Source of the DNA: Paractinoplanes toevensis
GTDB taxonomy: Bacteria > Actinomycetota > Actinomycetes > Mycobacteriales > Micromonosporaceae
Length of the DNA: 64,000 nt
Assembly (NCBI RefSeq): GCF_018332695.1
Contig: NZ_BOQN01000062.1
Coordinates: 49,833 to 113,832, forward strand
Direction: 5' to 3'
Positions 52,147 through 60,673 of the stretch are shown here, one piece after another (the stretch's first letter is position 1; each line of letters begins with the position of its first letter). The notes beneath the pieces were generated by a model. The model had not been told where the DNA came from, did not search any database, and saw only the letters and a program-made list of their open reading frames with translations. Position numbers and translations under genes: made by a program.

Positions 52147-53584
52147 CGAGTACTTCTTCCACATCGTCGGGCAGGAACGGGGCGAGCGGCGGAAGCTGGT
52201 CAACCGAGTTGAGGCCGAGCTTCTCGAGGAAGAGGTCGGTGGTCCGGTACAGATGTGCCCCGGTTTCACCCTCGACGCCGCATTCCTCGATCAGGCCGCG
52301 CGTAGCAAGGGTACGCATGACCCCGTCACAGTTGACGCCGCGGATGGCCGAGATGCGAGACCGGGTCACCGGCTGCTTGTAGGCGACCACCGCGAGCGTC
52401 TCCAGCGCGGCCTGGGTGAGCCGCACCGACTGCCCGTCGAGCACGAACCGTTCCACGTAGGCCGCGTACTCCGGCCGGGTGTAGAGACGCCAGCCACCCG
52501 CGGCCCGCCGCAGGTCGAACCCGTGCCCGGCCGCCGTGTAGCGCGCCGAGATGTTCTCCAGCAAGACCCCCACCCGCTCGGTGGGCTGCTCCAGGATCTG
52601 CGCAAGCTGCATCTCCGCGACGGGCTCGTCGACGACGAGCAAAATCGCTTCCAGCGCCGCGGTCAATTCCGCTTCATCGGAGAGGTCCGGCAGATCATCC
52701 GCTTCCGCGATTTCCGCCGTACGGGCATCAACTTCCACAACCGCACCGGCACCGCCCCGCTTACCGCGAGCCTGTTCCGGCACCGCCGCGCCGGCCTGCG
52801 CCCGCTGGAGTTCCGTCGGGGTGGTGAGCCGAACTTCCGCCACGTCGTCCCGCTCGTCGGCAAACGGCAGATCAACCTCGTCGTCGTCGCCGACGTCATC
52901 ATCCGCGGCCACATCGAACATGCTCCCCGCGTCGTCCCCGTCCGCGAGAAGCGGCGCGTCAGCCGGCACCCCGTCCGGCTCGCCCTCATCCTCGACGGCC
53001 TCTTCGACCGCCTCGGGCACCGCAAGATCAGGCCCGATCTCAGCATCGGTCGGCTCCGGCTCGTCAAACTCGGCCTCAGCGTCAACCGGAGCATCGACGC
53101 TGACCGGCGCGTCATCCCCCAGCGCAGCCCGCTCCGGCTCATCGTCGCCCAGCTCAGCCCGCTCCGGCTCGTCGTCGCCCAACGCGGCCCGCACCGGCTC
53201 GTCGTCGTCCAGCGCAGCCCGCTCCGGCTCGTCGTCGCCTACCGCGGCCTGCTCCGGCTCGTCGTCGACGTCGGTCTCCTCGAGACCGTGAGCTTGGGCC
53301 GACAAATCCGACTTGTCGGCATCGGCGGCCGCGGCTCCGTCCTCGTCGTAGCCCGGCGGGTTCGCGCCCTCGAACTCCTCGTCGAAGTCGTCGTCATCGT
53401 CGGAGAGCCCAGCCTCCGACAACTCCTCGTCGTCGGCCGACTCGGTGCCCTCCCCGGCGCGACGAGCCTCGTCCTCGGCGGCAGCCTGATAGGCGCGGTC
53501 CGGCGGGCGCTGCTGACGCTCCCACGGCGGCACCCAGGCCGCAGCCTGGTCCGCGAGCGTATCGGGCCGCTCGTCGTCACTCAC
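52133..53584 (-). CDS. scpB: Segregation/condensation protein ScpB with a large acidic N-terminal extension
   Basis: Only residues about 300-483 match ScpB: AALEAILLVVDEPVAEMQLAQIL, YTAAGHGFDLRRAAGGWRLYTRPEYAAYVERFV, LTQAALETLAVVAYKQPVTRSRISAIRGVNCDGVMRTLATRGLI, the paired winged helices. The first 300 residues are extremely acidic and contain repeats of DDEPERAALG. ScpB normally is about 200 residues. ScpB binds ScpA and SMC in chromosome condensation. The GTG start at 53584 overlaps scpA by 4 bases. Confidence 0.93.
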   Translation of the reverse strand: MSDDERPDTLADQAAAWVPPWERQQRPPDRAYQAAAEDEARRAGEGTESADDEELSEAGLSDDDDDFDEEFEGANPPGYDEDGAAAADADKSDLSAQAHGLEETDVDDEPEQAAVGDDEPERAALDDDEPVRAALGDDEPERAELGDDEPERAALGDDAPVSVDAPVDAEAEFDEPEPTDAEIGPDLAVPEAVEEAVEDEGEPDGVPADAPLLADGDDAGSMFDVAADDDVGDDDEVDLPFADERDDVAEVRLTTPTELQRAQAGAAVPEQARGKRGGAGAVVEVDARTAEIAEADDLPDLSDEAELTAALEAILLVVDEPVAEMQLAQILEQPTERVGVLLENISARYTAAGHGFDLRRAAGGWRLYTRPEYAAYVERFVLDGQSVRLTQAALETLAVVAYKQPVTRSRISAIRGVNCDGVMRTLATRGLIEECGVEGETGAHLYRTTDLFLEKLGLNSVDQLPPLAPFLPDDVEEVLDAPG

Positions 53585-55095
53585 GATCGCTCTTCCTCCA
53601 CCGCAGCCGGAGCCGCGTCGTCATCCCCACCAAGATCAAGACGATCCTCAGGCACGTCAAATCTGCCCGCCGGGAGATCCCCCAGGTCGGACACAATCGC
53701 ACCGAATGTGCCCACCCCACCAACTCCCGAACCGTCGCCGTCGCCGTCGAGGTCACCGTCTCCGTCGAGGTCACCGTCTCCGTCGCTCTCGAGGGCGCCG
53801 TCGTTGTCGAGGTCACCGTCGCCGTCGTTCTCGCCATCGCTCCTGAGGGCGCCGTCGTTCTTGAGGTCACCGCGGCTGTCGAGATCGCCGTCGAGATCGC
53901 CGTCGTTCTCGCCATCGCCGTCGCCGTCGCTCTTGAGGGCGCCGCGGTTGTCGAGGCCGCCGTCGAGATCGCCGTCGCCGTCGCCGTCGTTCTCGCCATC
54001 GCCGTCGCCGTCGCTCTTGAGGGCGCCGCGGTTGTCGAGGCCGCCGTCGCCGTCGGGGTCGCCGTTGCCGTCGGGGTCGCCGTCTTCGTCGTCGCCGTCG
54101 AGGTCGAGGTCGAGGTCGAGGTCGTGCCAGTTGCCGTCGGAGTCCGGAAGCTCCACCTCATCGGACATTTCCGATTCATCCCCCGGGAGCGGCTCGGCGG
54201 CCGTGTCCGGTTCGGGTGCGCTGCCCTCGTAGTCGTCGATGTCCAGTTCGGCGTCGGAGGCCTCGCCGCCGACCCAGCGCACGGTCAGCTCGTCGAGCGA
54301 CACCGGCTGCTCGAACTCGATCAGCCCCTCGCGGTAGAGCTCCAGCAACGCCAGGAACCGGGCGACCACCTCGAGCGTGTTCTCGCAGTCGGCCACCAGC
54401 AGAGTGAACGTCGCGCTGCCGGCCCGGCGCAACCGGTCGCGCAGCAGCTGGGCGTGCTCGCGGACGCTGACCCGGGCCTGGTGGATGTGCGCGATCGACA
54501 CCAGTGGCGGCCCGGGCTTGGGCGTGAACTGCTTCAACGCCAGCTTGAACAGCCGCTCGACCCCGATGCCGAGCACCAGATCGGGCAGCGCCTCGGCATA
54601 ACGCGGCTCCATCGACACGGCCCGGGGGTAACGCTTGGCCCCCGTGCCCTCCAAATCCGAGATGAAAGCCGCGGCCTCCTTGAAGGCCTTGTATTGCAGC
54701 AGCCGGGCGAAGAGCAGGTCACGCGCCTCGAGCAGGGCGAGGTCTTCCTCGTCCTCGACCTCGGCGGCGGGCAGCAGCCGGGCCGCCTTGAGGTCGAGCA
54801 GGGTGGCCGCCACCAGCAGGAACTCGCTGGCCTCGTCGAGGTCCCAGTCGTCGCCCATCGCCCGGATGTAGGCGATGAAGTCGTCGGTGACGGTGTGCAG
54901 CGCGACCTCGGTGACGTCGAGCTTGTGCTTGCCGATCAGCTGAAGCAGCAGGTCGAACGGCCCGGTGAAGTTGACGAGCCGCACGGTGAATTTGCCCGAA
55001 TCCTCGGTGGGGATCTCGGGTGCATCGGGGGCGACGGGCTCTTCAGGCACCTGCTGACCGTAGACCACCGGTACGACAACCTGTTCCGGGCTCAC
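53581..55095 (-). CDS. scpA: Segregation/condensation protein ScpA with a repetitive Asp/Gly tail
   Basis: Residues about 35-290 are a standard ScpA kleisin: FTVRLVNFTGPFDLLLQLIGKHKLDVTEVALHTVTDDFIAYIRAM, EASEFLLVAATLLDLKAARLLP and a C-terminal winged helix. From about residue 323 to 504 the protein is an acidic repeat region (DGDGDGEN, LDNRGALKSDGDGD units) that resembles calcium-binding D-x-D-G-D loops. The usual length is 250-300 residues. The start is GTG 55095. It lies in the parA-M50-like-scpA-scpB-rluB run. Confidence 0.94.
   Translation of the reverse strand: MSPEQVVVPVVYGQQVPEEPVAPDAPEIPTEDSGKFTVRLVNFTGPFDLLLQLIGKHKLDVTEVALHTVTDDFIAYIRAMGDDWDLDEASEFLLVAATLLDLKAARLLPAAEVEDEEDLALLEARDLLFARLLQYKAFKEAAAFISDLEGTGAKRYPRAVSMEPRYAEALPDLVLGIGVERLFKLALKQFTPKPGPPLVSIAHIHQARVSVREHAQLLRDRLRRAGSATFTLLVADCENTLEVVARFLALLELYREGLIEFEQPVSLDELTVRWVGGEASDAELDIDDYEGSAPEPDTAAEPLPGDESEMSDEVELPDSDGNWHDLDLDLDLDGDDEDGDPDGNGDPDGDGGLDNRGALKSDGDGDGENDGDGDGDLDGGLDNRGALKSDGDGDGENDGDLDGDLDSRGDLKNDGALRSDGENDGDGDLDNDGALESDGDGDLDGDGDLDGDGDGSGVGGVGTFGAIVSDLGDLPAGRFDVPEDRLDLGGDDDAAPAAVEEERS
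53695..54150. repeat. Short tandem-repeat DNA encoding the ScpA tail
   Basis: The strand encodes repeated units such as GACGGCGATCTCGACGGCG and GCGCCCTCAAGAGCGACGGC in varying order. This minisatellite-like structure would expand and contract by slippage or recombination. A related but distinct repeat encodes the ScpB extension at about 53090-53280. Confidence 0.8.
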
Positions 55096-55136
55096 ACCGG
55101 CACCAACGCACCAAGATCACGGGGGTGACGGGCCTG

Positions 55137-55805
55137 CTATCCCCAGATGCGGACGAAGACCAGGCCGAGCGCGTTGAGGATGCGCAGCAGGAACGGGTAG
55201 CCGAACGGGAAGAAGCAGCAGATCAGCAGGATCAGGACGCCGACGTTCTTCTCCTCGAACCACAGCCGCATCCACTGGATGCTCGGCCCGGGCCGGCGCA
55301 GCGCGTTGTAGAGGATGCCGAAGCCGTCGAGCGGTGGGATCGGGATGATCGCGAGCAGGCCGAAGGCGAGCAGCCCGACGCCGAGCGACAGCAGGATGGT
55401 CTCGCCGTACGGCAGGGAGACCCCGAGCAGCACGTCGGCCGGGCCCATCACGGACAGGAAGTTCTCGGGGTAGACCACCGAGTACACCGCGAGCAGGATC
55501 TCGCCGAGAACGATGCAGCTCAGCGGCCCGGCGGCGAACACCGCGGCCGCGCGGCCCCGGCCGCGGTAACGCGGGATGTCGTCGACGGAGAGCATCTTGC
55601 CCCAGCCCATGCCGCCGAGGGCGGCGGCGACGGCGCCGAACGGGTCGACGTCCTCGCGGAGCCGGGGCGCGATGCCTTCCTTGCGGTCGGCGAGACCCAG
55701 GCTTCGTGCGGTGAGGCGTACGGCCACCGCGCGCACGATCAGTCCGAGGAGGAAGGAGACCACCAGGGCGGCAAAAGCCACCGGCGTGCCGAGAGCGAAG
55801 AGCAA
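55137..55805 (-). CDS. M50-like membrane protein lacking the HExxH motif
   Basis: The protein is about 222 residues from TTG 55805 and has five to six membrane segments. The C-terminal motif IIPIPPLDGFGILYNALRR matches the (N)PxPPLDG motif of site-2 proteases. In the first membrane segment, where HExxH should be, the sequence reads GLIVRAVAVRLTARSLG, so the zinc-binding Glu and His are missing. It is probably a catalytically dead relative. It lies between parA and scpA on the same strand, a conserved place in this group; its role is unknown. Confidence 0.7.
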   Translation of the reverse strand: MLFALGTPVAFAALVVSFLLGLIVRAVAVRLTARSLGLADRKEGIAPRLREDVDPFGAVAAALGGMGWGKMLSVDDIPRYRGRGRAAAVFAAGPLSCIVLGEILLAVYSVVYPENFLSVMGPADVLLGVSLPYGETILLSLGVGLLAFGLLAIIPIPPLDGFGILYNALRRPGPSIQWMRLWFEEKNVGVLILLICCFFPFGYPFLLRILNALGLVFVRIWG

Positions 55806-55809
55806 CGGA

Positions 55810-56742
55810 TCAGCCGCGTTCGACCTTGGCGGCGATGACCTCGCGGGCCAGCTGCCGGTAGTTGCGGGCACCGGACGAGGCCGGGTCGAGTGTCGTGATC
55901 GGCGCGCCGGCCACGGTGGACTCGGGGAACTTGACCGTCTTGGTGATGACCGTCTGGTAGACCTTGTCGCCGAACGCCTCGACCACCCGCTGCAGCACCT
56001 GGCGGCAGTGGGTGGTGCGGGAGTCGTACATGGTCGCGAGGATGCCCTCGAGCTCGAGGTCGAAGTTGAGTCGCTCGCGCACCTTGTCGATGGTGTCGAG
56101 CAGCAGTGCCACACCGCGAAGCGAGAAGAACTCGCACTCGAGCGGGACGAGCACGCCGTGCGCGATGGTCAGCGCGTTGATCGCCAGCAGGCCCAGCGAG
56201 GGCTGGCAGTCGATCAGGATGAAGTCGTACTCCTTGCGGACCGACCGCAGCGCCCGGGCCAGCGCCATCTCGCGCGCGACCTCGTTGACCAGCTGGATCT
56301 CGGCGGCCGACAGGTCGATGTTGGCGGGCAGCAGGTGCAGGCCGGCCACATCGGTCTTGATGATGACGTCCTCGGTGGCGACGTCGTCCTGCATGAGCAG
56401 GTTGTAGATGCTCAGGTCGAGGTTGTGCGGGTTGACGCCGAGGCCGACCGAGCAGGCACCCTGCGGGTCGAAGTCGACGAGCAGGACCTTCCGCCCGTAC
56501 TCCGCGAGGGCCGCGCCCAGGTTGATGGTCGTCGTCGTCTTGCCGACGCCACCTTTCTGGTTGGCGAGGGCGATGATCCGCGCGGGGCCGTGCCGGTCGG
56601 TCGGCATCGGCTCGGGGATCGGGCGGCGCATCGTGTACGCGGTGGGGTCGGCCGGGCCGAGGTCGGCGCCGAGGTCCAGCGAGTTCTGCTGATCGCGCAG
56701 CGCGGAGGTCCAGGCCTCAGCCCGTGAACCGTTGTCCGACAT
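55810..56742 (-). CDS. parA: ParA-family chromosome partitioning ATPase
   Basis: The 310-residue protein has the deviant Walker A IIALANQKGGVGKTTTTINLGAALA, VLLVDFDPQGACSVGLG, DFILIDCQPSLGLLAINAL and VYQTVITKTVKFPESTVAGAPI, all ParA/Soj signatures. An N-terminal 50-residue extension precedes it. No parB follows, so this is the second ParA-type protein typical of the scpAB cluster in actinobacteria. It is upstream of the M50-like gene on the same strand. Confidence 0.92.
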   Translation of the reverse strand: MSDNGSRAEAWTSALRDQQNSLDLGADLGPADPTAYTMRRPIPEPMPTDRHGPARIIALANQKGGVGKTTTTINLGAALAEYGRKVLLVDFDPQGACSVGLGVNPHNLDLSIYNLLMQDDVATEDVIIKTDVAGLHLLPANIDLSAAEIQLVNEVAREMALARALRSVRKEYDFILIDCQPSLGLLAINALTIAHGVLVPLECEFFSLRGVALLLDTIDKVRERLNFDLELEGILATMYDSRTTHCRQVLQRVVEAFGDKVYQTVITKTVKFPESTVAGAPITTLDPASSGARNYRQLAREVIAAKVERG

Positions 56743-56864
56743 ACGCCTTTAGCCCCCTCCCGACTCGCGGCTCAACCGCCGGAGCCGTGGCCCGACTGTA
56801 CGCCACACGCGCCGCCCGAACGGGGCGCCTCTCCGGCGTGTCGCCATCTATGGGTGCGCAGCGT

Positions 56865-57767
56865 CTAACGAGCGCGCGGGTGTGCGGTCGCGTACACCTC
56901 GCGGAGCCGATCCACGGTGACCAGCGTGTACACCTGCGTCGTGGTCACCGAGGCGTGCCCGAGCAGCTCCTGGACGACGCGCACGTCGGCGCCCCCGTCG
57001 AGGAGATGGGTGGCGTAGGAATGGCGCAACGTGTGCGGGCTCACCGCGTGCGGTCCCTCGATCGGCAGCCCCACCGACTGCGCCGCCCGATGTAGGATCG
57101 TCCAAGCGCTCTGCCTGGACAGACGACCACCACGAGCGTTGAGGAAGACGGCCGGCGTCCCCTTGCCGTTGGCGACGAGCGCAGGCCTCCCCCGTACCAA
57201 ATAGGTCTCCAACGCGGCTTTCGCATATGCACCCACCGGAACCAGACGGGTGCGTCCGCCTTTGCCGTGGAGGATCGCGGCGGCCTCGTCGCCGAGATCG
57301 AGGTCGTCGATCGCCGCACCCACCGCTTCGGAGATTCGCGCGCCCGTGCCGTAGAGAAACTCCAGCAGCGCTTTGTCCCGCATGCCCAGCGGCGTGTCGT
57401 CGGCGACGTCGAGCAGCCGGGTGACCTGGTCGACGTCGAGGGCCTTGGGCAGCCGTTTGGGCGGCGACGGCGGCTTGACCTCGGCCGCCACGTCCACCGC
57501 GACCAGGCCTTCCCGGGCGGCGAAACGGTGCAGGCCACGGACCGCGCTGATCGCCCGGGCCGCGCTCGACGACGCCAGCCCCTCCTCGCGCAGCGTGGCG
57601 AGGTGATCGGTCACGTCGGCAGCTCGCACCGCCGCAAGATCGTCGGTGGACAGGAAGGCGGCATATCGGTCCAGGTCACGCCGGTAGGACGCGAGGGTGT
57701 TGCTCGACAGTCCCCGCTCGACGGCGAGGTGGTCCAGCCAGGTGTCGATGGCCCGCTGAACGCTCAG
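56865..57767 (-). CDS. xerD: Tyrosine recombinase XerD
   Basis: The 300-residue protein matches XerD in length and sequence: IDTWLDHLAVERGLSSNTLASYRRDLDRYAAFL (core-binding), LLEFLYGTGARISEAVGAAIDDLDL with catalytic Arg, SPHTLRHSYATHLLDGGADVRVVQELLGHASVTTTQVYTLVT with His, Arg, His and the nucleophile Tyr. It resolves chromosome dimers with XerC at dif. No ATG, GTG or TTG lies at the expected start; CTG 57767, overlapping the ald stop, is the best candidate and would be unusual. Confidence 0.92.
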   Translation of the reverse strand: MSVQRAIDTWLDHLAVERGLSSNTLASYRRDLDRYAAFLSTDDLAAVRAADVTDHLATLREEGLASSSAARAISAVRGLHRFAAREGLVAVDVAAEVKPPSPPKRLPKALDVDQVTRLLDVADDTPLGMRDKALLEFLYGTGARISEAVGAAIDDLDLGDEAAAILHGKGGRTRLVPVGAYAKAALETYLVRGRPALVANGKGTPAVFLNARGGRLSRQSAWTILHRAAQSVGLPIEGPHAVSPHTLRHSYATHLLDGGADVRVVQELLGHASVTTTQVYTLVTVDRLREVYATAHPRAR

Positions 57768-58879
57768 CTCAGGACCTCGGCCGTCGGCAGGGTCGGCATG
57801 CCGTGTGCCTCCGCAACTGGCCCATAGGTGACGTTGCCGTCGAACGTGTTCAGACCCAGGGCCAGCGCGGGGTCGGCTGCCAGGGCCGGGCGCCAGCCGA
57901 GATTGGCCAGTTCCAGAGCGTACGGGAGGGTGACGTTGGTCAGCGCGTAGGTGCTCGTGTGCGGGACCGCCCCGGGCATGTTGGCCACGCAGTAGAACAT
58001 CGACTCGTGCACCTGGTAGACCGGATCGGCGTGCGTGGTCGGCCGCGAGTCCTCGAAGCAGCCGCCCTGGTCGATCGCGATGTCGACCAGCACGCTGCCC
58101 GGTTTCATCCGGCTGACCAGGTCGTTGGAGATCAAGTTCGGCGCCTTCGCGCCCGGGACCAGCACGGCGCCGATCACCAGGTCCGCGTCCACGACGGCCT
58201 TCTCTATCTCGTACGCGTTGGAGGCGATCGTCTGCAGGTGCCCGCGATAGTCGGCGTCGGCGGCCCGGAGCCGGGCGATGTTGCGGTCGAGCACGAGCAC
58301 CTCGGCCTGCATGCCGAGCGCGATGGCGGCCGCGTTCATCCCGGAGACGCCGGCGCCGATGACCACGACCTTGGCGGCATAGACCCCGGGAACCCCACCC
58401 ATGAGTACGCCGCGGCCGCCGCCCGAACGCATCAGGTGGTAGGAGCCGACCTGCGGGGCGAGCCGGCCGGCCACCTCGGACATCGGGGCGAGCAGCGGCA
58501 GCGAACGATCGGGCAGCTCGACCGTCTCGTACGCAATGCCGGTGATCTTGCGGTCGAGAAGCGCGTCGGTGCACTCCTTGGAGGCGGCCAGGTGCAGATA
58601 GGTGAAAAGCACCTGCCCGGGTCGCATGCGCGGGTATTCCTCGGCGATCGGTTCCTTGACCTTGAGAATCAGGTCGCCCGCCTGCCAGACTTCGTCGGCG
58701 CTTCCCAGGATCGTCGCGCCCGCCGACGAGAAGTCGCTGTCGGTGATCGACGAACCGGCGCCCGCTCCGGCCTGGACGTAGACCTCGTGACCCGCTCGGG
58801 TGAACTCGAAGACACCCGCGGGCGTGATCGCCACGCGGAACTCATTGTTCTTGATCTCGGTAGGAATGCCGACCTTCAC
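57764..58879 (-). CDS. ald: Alanine dehydrogenase
   Basis: The 371-residue protein begins MKVGIPTEIKNNEFRVAITPAGV and contains ILKVKEPIAEEYPRMRPGQVLFTYLHLAASKE, the NAD-binding VVVIGAGVSGMNAAAIALGMQAEVLVLDRN and VLVDIAIDQGGCFEDSRPTTH, as in bacterial Ald. It interconverts alanine and pyruvate/ammonia. It overlaps the start of xerD, a conserved pairing in Micromonosporaceae. Confidence 0.97.
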   Translation of the reverse strand: MKVGIPTEIKNNEFRVAITPAGVFEFTRAGHEVYVQAGAGAGSSITDSDFSSAGATILGSADEVWQAGDLILKVKEPIAEEYPRMRPGQVLFTYLHLAASKECTDALLDRKITGIAYETVELPDRSLPLLAPMSEVAGRLAPQVGSYHLMRSGGGRGVLMGGVPGVYAAKVVVIGAGVSGMNAAAIALGMQAEVLVLDRNIARLRAADADYRGHLQTIASNAYEIEKAVVDADLVIGAVLVPGAKAPNLISNDLVSRMKPGSVLVDIAIDQGGCFEDSRPTTHADPVYQVHESMFYCVANMPGAVPHTSTYALTNVTLPYALELANLGWRPALAADPALALGLNTFDGNVTYGPVAEAHGMPTLPTAEVLS

Positions 58880-59065
58880 GACCCGGATCCGCCCTTCTCG
58901 ACGCTGAGTACGGCCGTCCGCAGCCCCACCGCCACCTTGAAGGGCCTGAAGGCTGCTTTCTTGCCGAAGATTACCCCGCGACGACCGCCGCTAACGACCG
59001 TTTCGTCCGGTTTGAAGATCGAACTGTATCGAGGTACGAAATAGACGGTGCGGTAAGTTCGCCGC

Positions 59066-59851
59066 ATGCCCCCGGTTGATCTCAACACGTCGGTGCCGCA
59101 CTCGGCCCGCATCTACGACTACCTGCTCGGCGGCAAGGACAACTTCGAGGCCGACCGCCAGGCCGCCGCCGCGATCGTCAAGAGCTCACCGAGCCTGCCG
59201 ATCTCCATGCGGGCGAACCGGCAGTACATGGCCCGGGTGGCCCACTACCTGGCAGCCGAGCGAGGCATCCGCCAGTTCCTGGACATCGGCACCGGCCTGC
59301 CCACCTCCCCCAACCTGCACGAGGTCGTCCAGCAGGTCGACCCGGCCACCAGGGTCGTCTACGTCGACAACGACCCGATCGTCCTGGTCCATGCGCGGGC
59401 CCTGCTGACCTCGGCCCCCGAGGGCGCGACCGCGTACATCGACGCCGACCTGCGCAACGTCGAGCAGATCCTGTCCTCCCCCGAGGTGAAGCAGAACATC
59501 GACCCGAGCCGGCCGGTGTCGATCAGCCTGATCGCCGTCCTGCAGTTCGTCACCGACGAGGACGAGGCCCACCGCATCATCGACGGCCTGCTCGCCCCGT
59601 TCCCGGCCGGCAGCACCCTGTCCATCTCCACGGTGACCGCGCACAACCCGCAGGCGGTAGCGGCCGCCGCGTCCTACCGGGCCCGTGGCATCGCGGCCAA
59701 GGAGCGCACCGACGCCGAGGTGACCGGCCTGTTCCGCGGCCTGGACCTGATAGACCCGGGCGTGGTCCTGGTTAATCGCTGGCGCCCCGACACCGACCCG
59801 GTCGACGACGTCCACGTGCAGATGTCCGGCGGCGTAGCGGTGAAGGGCTGA
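59066..59851 (+). CDS. SAM-dependent methyltransferase (DUF574 family)
   Basis: The 261-residue protein starts DLNTSVPHSARIYDYLLGGKDNFEADRQAAAAIV and has FLDIGTGLPTSPNLHEVVQQVDPATRVVYVDNDPIVLVHARALL, the DUF574 SAM-binding signature abundant in actinomycetes. LIAVLQFVTDEDEAHRIIDGLLAPFPAGSTLSIST follows. The substrate is unknown. It diverges from ald. Confidence 0.92.
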   Translation: MPPVDLNTSVPHSARIYDYLLGGKDNFEADRQAAAAIVKSSPSLPISMRANRQYMARVAHYLAAERGIRQFLDIGTGLPTSPNLHEVVQQVDPATRVVYVDNDPIVLVHARALLTSAPEGATAYIDADLRNVEQILSSPEVKQNIDPSRPVSISLIAVLQFVTDEDEAHRIIDGLLAPFPAGSTLSISTVTAHNPQAVAAAASYRARGIAAKERTDAEVTGLFRGLDLIDPGVVLVNRWRPDTDPVDDVHVQMSGGVAVKG

Positions 59852-59884
59852 CCGCTCCACATAGGAACGCCCACCAGGATCCGG

Positions 59885-60136
59885 TTACTCCACCAGCCAG
59901 CGGCCGGACTGATCACGCCAGCCCTTGGCCAGCCGGGTGCCGGGGAACGGCCCGACCTGCCGCCGCGGCGGCAGCGTCGAATCGAGTTCGACCATGTAGG
60001 ACGGCATGTTCTCGCGATGCTCGACGGCGGCGATCCGGCCGTAATGCTGAAAATTCAAAATATACGGATCCCGATCGTACGGCGGCAGCACGGTCACCAG
60101 GTCGCCCACCTTGAATCCTTCAGTACGTGCAGCCAC
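59885..60136 (-). CDS. Small conserved-type hypothetical protein
   Basis: The 83-residue protein (FKVGDLVTVLPPYDRDPYILNFQHYGRIAAVEHRENMPSYMVELDSTLPPRRQVGPFPG) has the look of a small beta-barrel domain, with a V-G-D-x-V-T-V start as in SH3/KOW-like folds. Composition and codon use are protein-like. Function is unknown. Confidence 0.65.
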   Translation of the reverse strand: MAARTEGFKVGDLVTVLPPYDRDPYILNFQHYGRIAAVEHRENMPSYMVELDSTLPPRRQVGPFPGTRLAKGWRDQSGRWLVE

Positions 60137-60206
60137 CTACAGACTGTAGGACGTATCGGTTGCCGGGTGAAGCAACCGTTCGGGCGTCCTCCGCGCGGTA
60201 GGCGGC

Positions 60207-60237
60207 TTGACTTCAACCAAGGTTGAGGTTGCAGGGT
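60207..60237 (+). promoter_or_regulatory. MerR/SoxR-type promoter-operator
   Basis: TTGACT (60207-60212) is followed by the palindrome TCAACC-AA-GGTTGA (60213-60226, extended TTCAACC/GGTTGAG) and a weak -10 CAGGGT at 60232-60237. The spacing between -35 and -10 is 19 bp, as in promoters untwisted by MerR-family activators such as SoxR. The start codon of the next gene follows within 10 bp. Confidence 0.6.
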
Positions 60238-60243
60238 GACCTC

Positions 60244-60660
60244 GTGAGCTTTTCGGAGAGCGAGATCGCGTACCTCGGTAGCCAGCACCTGGGCCGGCTG
60301 GCCACCCTGCGCCCGGACGGGACCCTGCAGAACAGTCCGGTCGGCTACCGCTACAACCCCGCCATCGGGACCATCGACATCGCCGGCTTCAACATGGAAC
60401 GCAGCCACAAGTTCCGCAACGTGGCGGCCACCCACGAGGTGGCGTTCGTGGTCGACGACCTGCCGTCGGTGCAGCCCTGGCGAGTGCGCTGCCTGGAGAT
60501 CAGGGGCACCGCCGAGGCCCTCGAGGCGCCCGCCGACTCGGCCCACGACAGCCCGGGCCCGATCATCCGCATCCACCCGCGGCGGATCATCGCGTTCGGC
60601 CTGGAACAACCCGACACCGAGCCACACCAGCTGGTACCGAACAGCCGCGACGTCGGGTGA
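60244..60660 (+). CDS. PPOX-class F420-dependent oxidoreductase
   Basis: The 138-residue protein from GTG 60244 has the split-barrel pattern FSESEIAYLGSQHLGRLATLRPDGTLQNSPVGYRYNP, NMERSHKFRNVAATHEVAFVVDD and RCLEIRGTAEALE, matching PPOX-class F420-dependent proteins (Rv2074/Rv1155-like). Such enzymes reduce flavin-like or quinone substrates. The SoxR-like operator directly upstream suggests induction by redox-cycling compounds. Downstream IRIHPRRIIAFGLE closes the barrel. Confidence 0.88.
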   Translation: MSFSESEIAYLGSQHLGRLATLRPDGTLQNSPVGYRYNPAIGTIDIAGFNMERSHKFRNVAATHEVAFVVDDLPSVQPWRVRCLEIRGTAEALEAPADSAHDSPGPIIRIHPRRIIAFGLEQPDTEPHQLVPNSRDVG

Positions 60661-60673
60661 TTAAGCTGCGGCG

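Noticed and set aside
51737..54232. An 831-codon plus-strand frame with Ser-Pro/Arg repeats
   Set aside because: It is antisense to scpB and scpA. The SPSRSPSP-like repeats are the complement of the Asp/Gly repeat DNA.
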